Shown one piece after another: positions 60,593 through 64,000 of a stretch of 64,000 bases of DNA. How positions within the stretch are numbered: position 1 is the stretch's first letter; each line of letters opens with the position of its first letter. A program made the translations under genes and the position numbers. This stretch comes from Geodermatophilus sabuli (lineage in GTDB: Bacteria > Actinomycetota > Actinomycetes > Mycobacteriales > Geodermatophilaceae), in assembly GCF_010686765.1 (NCBI RefSeq), contig NZ_JAAGWF010000010.1:124001-188000 (forward strand). Reading direction: 5' to 3'. Under the pieces are notes generated by a model. It was not told where the DNA came from and ran no database searches. It saw nothing but the letters and a program-made list of their open reading frames with translations.

Positions 60593-61371
60593 CCGGCCGG
60601 CTCCCGCGCGCCGGCGTCCGGCCGCGCCCCCCGCAGCCGGCGCAGGTGCAGGGCCACCGACCAGGCGGTGCGGGTGTCGACGTGCCCGGCGGCGAGCTCG
60701 CGGGCCCGGACGGCGTCCCGCGCCTCGACGGCGTCGACGACGGCGCGGTGGCTGGCGACCACCACCTCGAGCAGCCGCGGCTCGGCAGCCGGCGGCCAGG
60801 GCAGCTGCCCGAGTTCCAGGTGCAGGTCCATCTCCTGCATGGTCAGCCGCACCGACTGGGCACAGGCGGCCAGCTCGACGTAGAAGCGGCCGTCGGCCCG
60901 ACGCTGCCCGGGAGAGGTCGCCTCCTTGGCCAGCCGGTCGACCACGTCGCGCAGGCGCGCCACCTCGCGGACCGACGCCCGGGAGGCCGCCAGGCCGGCG
61001 GCCGCGGCGACGACCGCGCCGTGCACGTCGCCGAGCTCGCGCAGGTCGGCGGTCCCGAGCTCGGCGAGCCGGGCGTCGGCGAGCCCGGCCAGCGCGGCGT
61101 CCCGCAGGCGGACGAAGCTCCCGCCACCCCGGCCGCGCCGGGTCTCGACCAGGCCCAGGGCGCGCAGCTCGGCCAGGGCGTCGCGCAGGGTCACCGTCGA
61201 GACGTTGAGCATGGTGGCCAGGTCGTTCTCCGACGGCAGCTGCTCGCCGTCGCCGAGCAGGCCCAGGGCGATGGCGCTGCCCACCCGGCGGACGACCGCC
61301 TCGCTGCGCAGGGCACCGTCGTGCAGCGGTGCGAACACCGCCCGACGGGCGTCCCCGCTGAGCACCTGCAC
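60589..61371 (-). CDS. GntR family transcriptional regulator, FadR subfamily
   Basis: A 260-residue regulator. The N-terminal winged helix reads LLGDGEQLPSENDLATMLNV then STVTLRDALAELRALGLVET, with wing RRGRGGGSFV. The C-terminal all-helical FCD domain spans about 100-240 (RFYVELAACAQSVRLTMQE, SHRAVVDAVEARD). GGGAGG is eight bases before the GTG at 61371. It diverges from the iron-sulfur protein gene; the operator ACCATT-N6-ATAGGT is in between. Members often sense lactate, glycolate or other organic acids. Confidence 0.92.
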   Translation of the reverse strand: MQVLSGDARRAVFAPLHDGALRSEAVVRRVGSAIALGLLGDGEQLPSENDLATMLNVSTVTLRDALAELRALGLVETRRGRGGGSFVRLRDAALAGLADARLAELGTADLRELGDVHGAVVAAAAGLAASRASVREVARLRDVVDRLAKEATSPGQRRADGRFYVELAACAQSVRLTMQEMDLHLELGQLPWPPAAEPRLLEVVVASHRAVVDAVEARDAVRARELAAGHVDTRTAWSVALHLRRLRGARPDAGAREPAG

Positions 61372-61428
61372 CCGTTCCGCCTCCCGCGCCGTGGGCCGCC
61401 AGTCTGCCCCTCGTACCCCCGGTCCATG

Positions 61429-61461
61429 ACCATTGATCCCATAGGTTTGCGCCGTTAGCGT
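61429..61461 (+). promoter_or_regulatory. promoter of the iron-sulfur gene with operator
   Basis: -35 TTGATC (61433-61438), 17 bases, -10 TAGCGT (61456-61461). Operator ACCATT-GATCCC-ATAGGT (61429-61446) overlaps the -35 and spacer, so binding would block RNA polymerase. It shares ATAGGT and spacing with 59820-59837. Confidence 0.65.
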
Positions 61462-61500
61462 GGCCGCACCCTGCCTCGAACAGTGACGAGGAGCACATCC

Positions 61501-62976
61501 GTGACCCAGGTGCAGCCCGACCGGGTGGACGGCACGGACCCGCTGTCGGTCCCGTTCACGCCCGGCGTCCCGTCCAACCCGCCGGAGCTGGCGGACTACC
61601 CCGAGACCCTCGCCGGGCCCCTGCCCCCGCCACGCACCGACCCGAAGACCGCCGCGTTCGTCGAGCAGTGGCGCAACGCCTCGTACAACTGCTTCTCCTC
61701 GGGCCACAAGTTCTGCCGGGAGGTCTGCCCGGTCACCCAGGTCGAGCGGAACGAGTCGTGGACGCCGACCGCCTTCCACGCCAACGTCGTCGCGATGGAG
61801 CGGGGCGAGCTCGACATCGCCGACGTCGCCGCCGACTACGTCAACTGCACCCAGTGCGGTGCCTGCGAGCTCCGCTGCCCCAACACGCTGTTCACCGGCG
61901 ACTTCTACCGGTTCCGCACCCGGACGGTCGACGTCGTCAAGGCGGTGCGGTCCCTCGCCGTCGAGAGCGGGGTGCACCAGCCGAACTGGCAGATCTGGAA
62001 CGAGCGCACCGACCTCCACACCCACGAGCCGGTCCGGGGCGACGCGCCGGTCGGCCAGGAGGAGGTGCGGGACTGGGCCCAGGGCCTCGACATCCCGATC
62101 GGCGGCGAGACGGTCCTGTTCGTCGACTGCGAGGCGGCGTTCTACCGGACGTCGGTGCCGCGTGCGGTGGCCCAGATGCTGCAGCTGGCCGGCTACGAGT
62201 TCGGCCTGATGGGCGAGCAGTGGTGCTGCGGCGGCCCAGCCGCCGAGATGGGCTACGCCGAGCAGGCCCAGCGCTTCGCCCGCCACAACCTGGACGACTG
62301 GCGGAAGACCGGCACCAAGCGACTGCTGGTGCTCGACCCGCACGACTACATCAGCTTCACCGAGGACTACCCGAAGTACTTCGGCGAGGAGTTCGACATC
62401 GAGGTCGTGCTGGTCATCGAGGTGCTGGCCCAGCTGCTCCGGGAGGGCCGGTTGACCCCGTCGGTGGGAGTGGACCGCGCGATCACCTACCACGACCCGT
62501 GCCGGCTGAACAAGCGCAAGGGCATCTGGGCGGAGCCACGCGAGCTGCTCCGGGCCATCCCCGGCCTGCGGTTCGAGGACGTCGACCGGGTCACCCAGTG
62601 GTCCTACTGCTCCGGCGGTGGCGGCGGGCTGCCGGTCGAGAAGCCGGAGCTCACCGCCAAGATCAGCGCCCTGCGACTGGAGCGGGCCGCGGAACTCGAC
62701 GTCGACACGCTGGTCAGCGCCTGCCCGTGGTCGGAGCGCCCGCTGTCGGAGGCCGGCGACGCGGAGGACATCGACGTCGTCGACCTGCACGAACTGTTCG
62801 CGCAGTCGCTGGGGATCACCGTGGGCGGGTCCCGCGGCGACGTCGGCGACCGCCGGCTGGCGCAGGAGCGGACCGGCGTCCCCGGCCGCGCCCGGCGGAC
62901 CCGCGGCGGTGGCGGTGGCTGCGGGGGCGGCGGCTGCGGCAACGGCTCCGGTGGCTGCGGGTGCGGAGGCCACTGA
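61501..62976 (+). CDS. iron-sulfur CCG-domain (LutA/GlpC-like) oxidoreductase subunit with Cys/Gly-rich tail
   Basis: A 491-residue protein with an N-terminal pair of iron-sulfur motifs: CFSSGHKFCREVCP and CTQCGACELRCP. Two CCG domains follow (GEQWCCGGPAAEMG and QWSYCSGGGGGLP, where the second has SYCSGG in place of CCGxGG), as in GlpC/LutA/HdrD electron-transfer subunits. The last 24 residues are almost only Gly and Cys (five Cys, ending CGCGGH), which is not part of the family. GAGGAG is eight bases before the GTG. The next gene is an FAD-linked oxidase, so the pair probably oxidises a 2-hydroxy acid. Confidence 0.9.
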   Translation: MTQVQPDRVDGTDPLSVPFTPGVPSNPPELADYPETLAGPLPPPRTDPKTAAFVEQWRNASYNCFSSGHKFCREVCPVTQVERNESWTPTAFHANVVAMERGELDIADVAADYVNCTQCGACELRCPNTLFTGDFYRFRTRTVDVVKAVRSLAVESGVHQPNWQIWNERTDLHTHEPVRGDAPVGQEEVRDWAQGLDIPIGGETVLFVDCEAAFYRTSVPRAVAQMLQLAGYEFGLMGEQWCCGGPAAEMGYAEQAQRFARHNLDDWRKTGTKRLLVLDPHDYISFTEDYPKYFGEEFDIEVVLVIEVLAQLLREGRLTPSVGVDRAITYHDPCRLNKRKGIWAEPRELLRAIPGLRFEDVDRVTQWSYCSGGGGGLPVEKPELTAKISALRLERAAELDVDTLVSACPWSERPLSEAGDAEDIDVVDLHELFAQSLGITVGGSRGDVGDRRLAQERTGVPGRARRTRGGGGGCGGGGCGNGSGGCGCGGH

Positions 62977-62978
62977 CC

Positions 62979-64000
62979 ATGACGATGACCGAACCGGCGC
63001 CCTTCACCCGGGAGCCGCTGGACGACGCCGCCCTCACCACGCTGGTGACGGCGCTGCGGCCGGTGCTGGCCGACGACCAGATCCTGCTGGGCAAGGCCGA
63101 CCGCTACAACCGGGCCCGGGTGCCGGCGCCCTTCCCCGTGCACCGGTGGTCGGAGCGGGTGCCCGACGTGGTGGTCATGCCCACCTCCACCGAGCAGGTG
63201 GCCGCGGTCGTGCGGATCGCCAACGACCTGCGGATCCCCGTCGTCCCCCGCGACGGCGGCACCGGGCTCACCGACGGTGCGGTCCCCCACCGCCGCGGCA
63301 TCGTCGTCGACGTCAAGAAGATGAACCAGGTCCACGAGCTGGACCTGGTCAACCGCACCGTCACGGTCGGCACCGGCATCAACATGCTCAAGCTCAACGA
63401 GCGGCTGGCGCAGCACGGGCTGTTCTACCCGGACGACCCGGCGTCCTACCCGTGCTCGCTGGTCGGCGGGCGGATCGGGACCAGCGGCTGGTCCCTCATC
63501 GGCTCCCGGTACGGGCACACCCGCGACCTGGTGCTGAGCTTCGACCACGTGCTGCCCACCGGCGACGTCCTGCACGTCGGCGACGGCATCGGCCACAAGA
63601 TCAGCAAGTCCTCCAGCGGCTACCAGCTCAAGCACCTGTTCATGGGTCACCAGGGCACGCTGGGCATCGCGACCAGGGCGACGCTCAAGCTGTTCCCCAA
63701 GCCGGAGGCCGAGCTCTCCCCGTTCTGGGCGTTCGACTCCTACGACGCGGCGCACGCCTGCACCGGCGCGCTGGCGCGGGCGGGGGTGGCCACGTTCGCC
63801 GGCGCGGTCCTGTTCGACGAGCACAAGGTCGCCTACCTGCGCCGGGACGACGAGGCCTACATCCCGCAGCCGGCCGACGTCCGCGCGCTGGTCTGCGCGG
63901 TCATGTACGGCTACGAGGACGAGGTGCGGGCCGGCGGCAAGCGGCTCTTCCGGATCGCCAAGGAGCACGGCGCCCGCTACCTCGGCGACGAGATCTCCGA
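62979..64000 (+). CDS. FAD-linked oxidase (GlcD/D-lactate dehydrogenase-like), 3' end outside window
   Basis: The first 340 codons of a VAO-fold flavoprotein. The FAD-binding segment PVVPRDGGTGLTDGAVPH and the following VVDVKKMNQVHELD are seen; then PDDPASYPCSLVGGRIGT and GHKISKSSSGYQLKHLFMGHQGT split by conserved residues (FAD domain). ATG at 62979 is two bases after the iron-sulfur gene stop, with GGAGG at 62965-62969. Family substrates are glycolate, D-lactate and other D-2-hydroxy acids. Confidence 0.9.
   Translation, partial: MTMTEPAPFTREPLDDAALTTLVTALRPVLADDQILLGKADRYNRARVPAPFPVHRWSERVPDVVVMPTSTEQVAAVVRIANDLRIPVVPRDGGTGLTDGAVPHRRGIVVDVKKMNQVHELDLVNRTVTVGTGINMLKLNERLAQHGLFYPDDPASYPCSLVGGRIGTSGWSLIGSRYGHTRDLVLSFDHVLPTGDVLHVGDGIGHKISKSSSGYQLKHLFMGHQGTLGIATRATLKLFPKPEAELSPFWAFDSYDAAHACTGALARAGVATFAGAVLFDEHKVAYLRRDDEAYIPQPADVRALVCAVMYGYEDEVRAGGKRLFRIAKEHGARYLGDEIS

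Noticed and set aside
1-64000. tRNA, rRNA, CRISPR, prophage or insertion sequence
   Set aside because: No cloverleaf-like sequence, repeat-spacer array, integrase or transposase was recognised in any part of the window; a dedicated tRNA search was not possible.

Overview
The window is about 64 kb of very GC-rich DNA that is almost entirely protein coding. Many genes start with GTG, and neighbouring genes often overlap by 1-4 bases. The gene content suggests a high-GC actinobacterium: a rarA / DUF948 / DUF6167-type / alaS housekeeping block, several luciferase-like (often F420-dependent) oxidoreductases, a mycofactocin-type short-chain dehydrogenase, and class I P450s. The style fits Geodermatophilaceae or a relative, but that placement is an inference. 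I see no rRNA, tRNA, CRISPR array, phage gene or transposase.

Layout. (1) 1-3.5 kb, minus strand: rarA, two small membrane-associated proteins and alaS (cut by the window edge), the conserved core. (2) 3.5-15.8 kb: an amine, polyamine and GABA block with an aldo/keto reductase, agmatinase-type ureohydrolase, copper amine oxidase, Lrp regulator, class III aminotransferase, stress protein, APC permease, saccharopine-dehydrogenase-like reductase, GabT and a PucR regulator. (3) 15.9-57 kb: a large accessory catabolic region. It holds an MFS transporter, two P450s with a 3Fe-4S ferredoxin and a ferredoxin reductase, seven SDRs, four of the five luciferase-like enzymes (the fifth is in region 4), three amidohydrolases, a TPP-dependent E1 pair without E2/E3, two flavoprotein dehydrogenases, a molybdenum hydroxylase (large, small and FAD subunits), a protein whose second domain keeps all catalytic residues of limonene-1,2-epoxide hydrolase, a Liv-type ABC importer with its binding protein, an FMN 2-hydroxyacid oxidase, a class II aldolase, a PanE-like reductase and a CMD protein. 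A nine-gene minus-strand operon (43.2 down to 33.2 kb) forms the core. (4) 57-64 kb: an F420-type oxidoreductase with a second APC permease, a soluble Cache protein with a FadR-type regulator, and a divergent iron-sulfur protein plus FAD-linked oxidase, the last cut by the window end.

How it may work together. Region 3 looks like a regulon for taking up and oxidising an organic compound. I infer an alicyclic or terpenoid-like substrate, because epoxide hydrolase, carveol-dehydrogenase-type SDR, luciferase-like monooxygenase, P450s and a TPP enzyme that could cleave a diketone occur together. A 20-base inverted repeat close to GTCGYTA-N6-TRRCGAC recurs in the promoter regions of at least seven region-3 transcription units, with weaker copies at others. 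Three promoters around 49-51 kb add a second palindrome, GTGA-N6-TCAC, near their predicted transcription starts. A different operator, ACCTAT-N6-ATAGGT, occurs at two promoters of region 4 and probably belongs to the FadR-type regulator there. The substrate and the regulator of the main motif cannot be read from this window.
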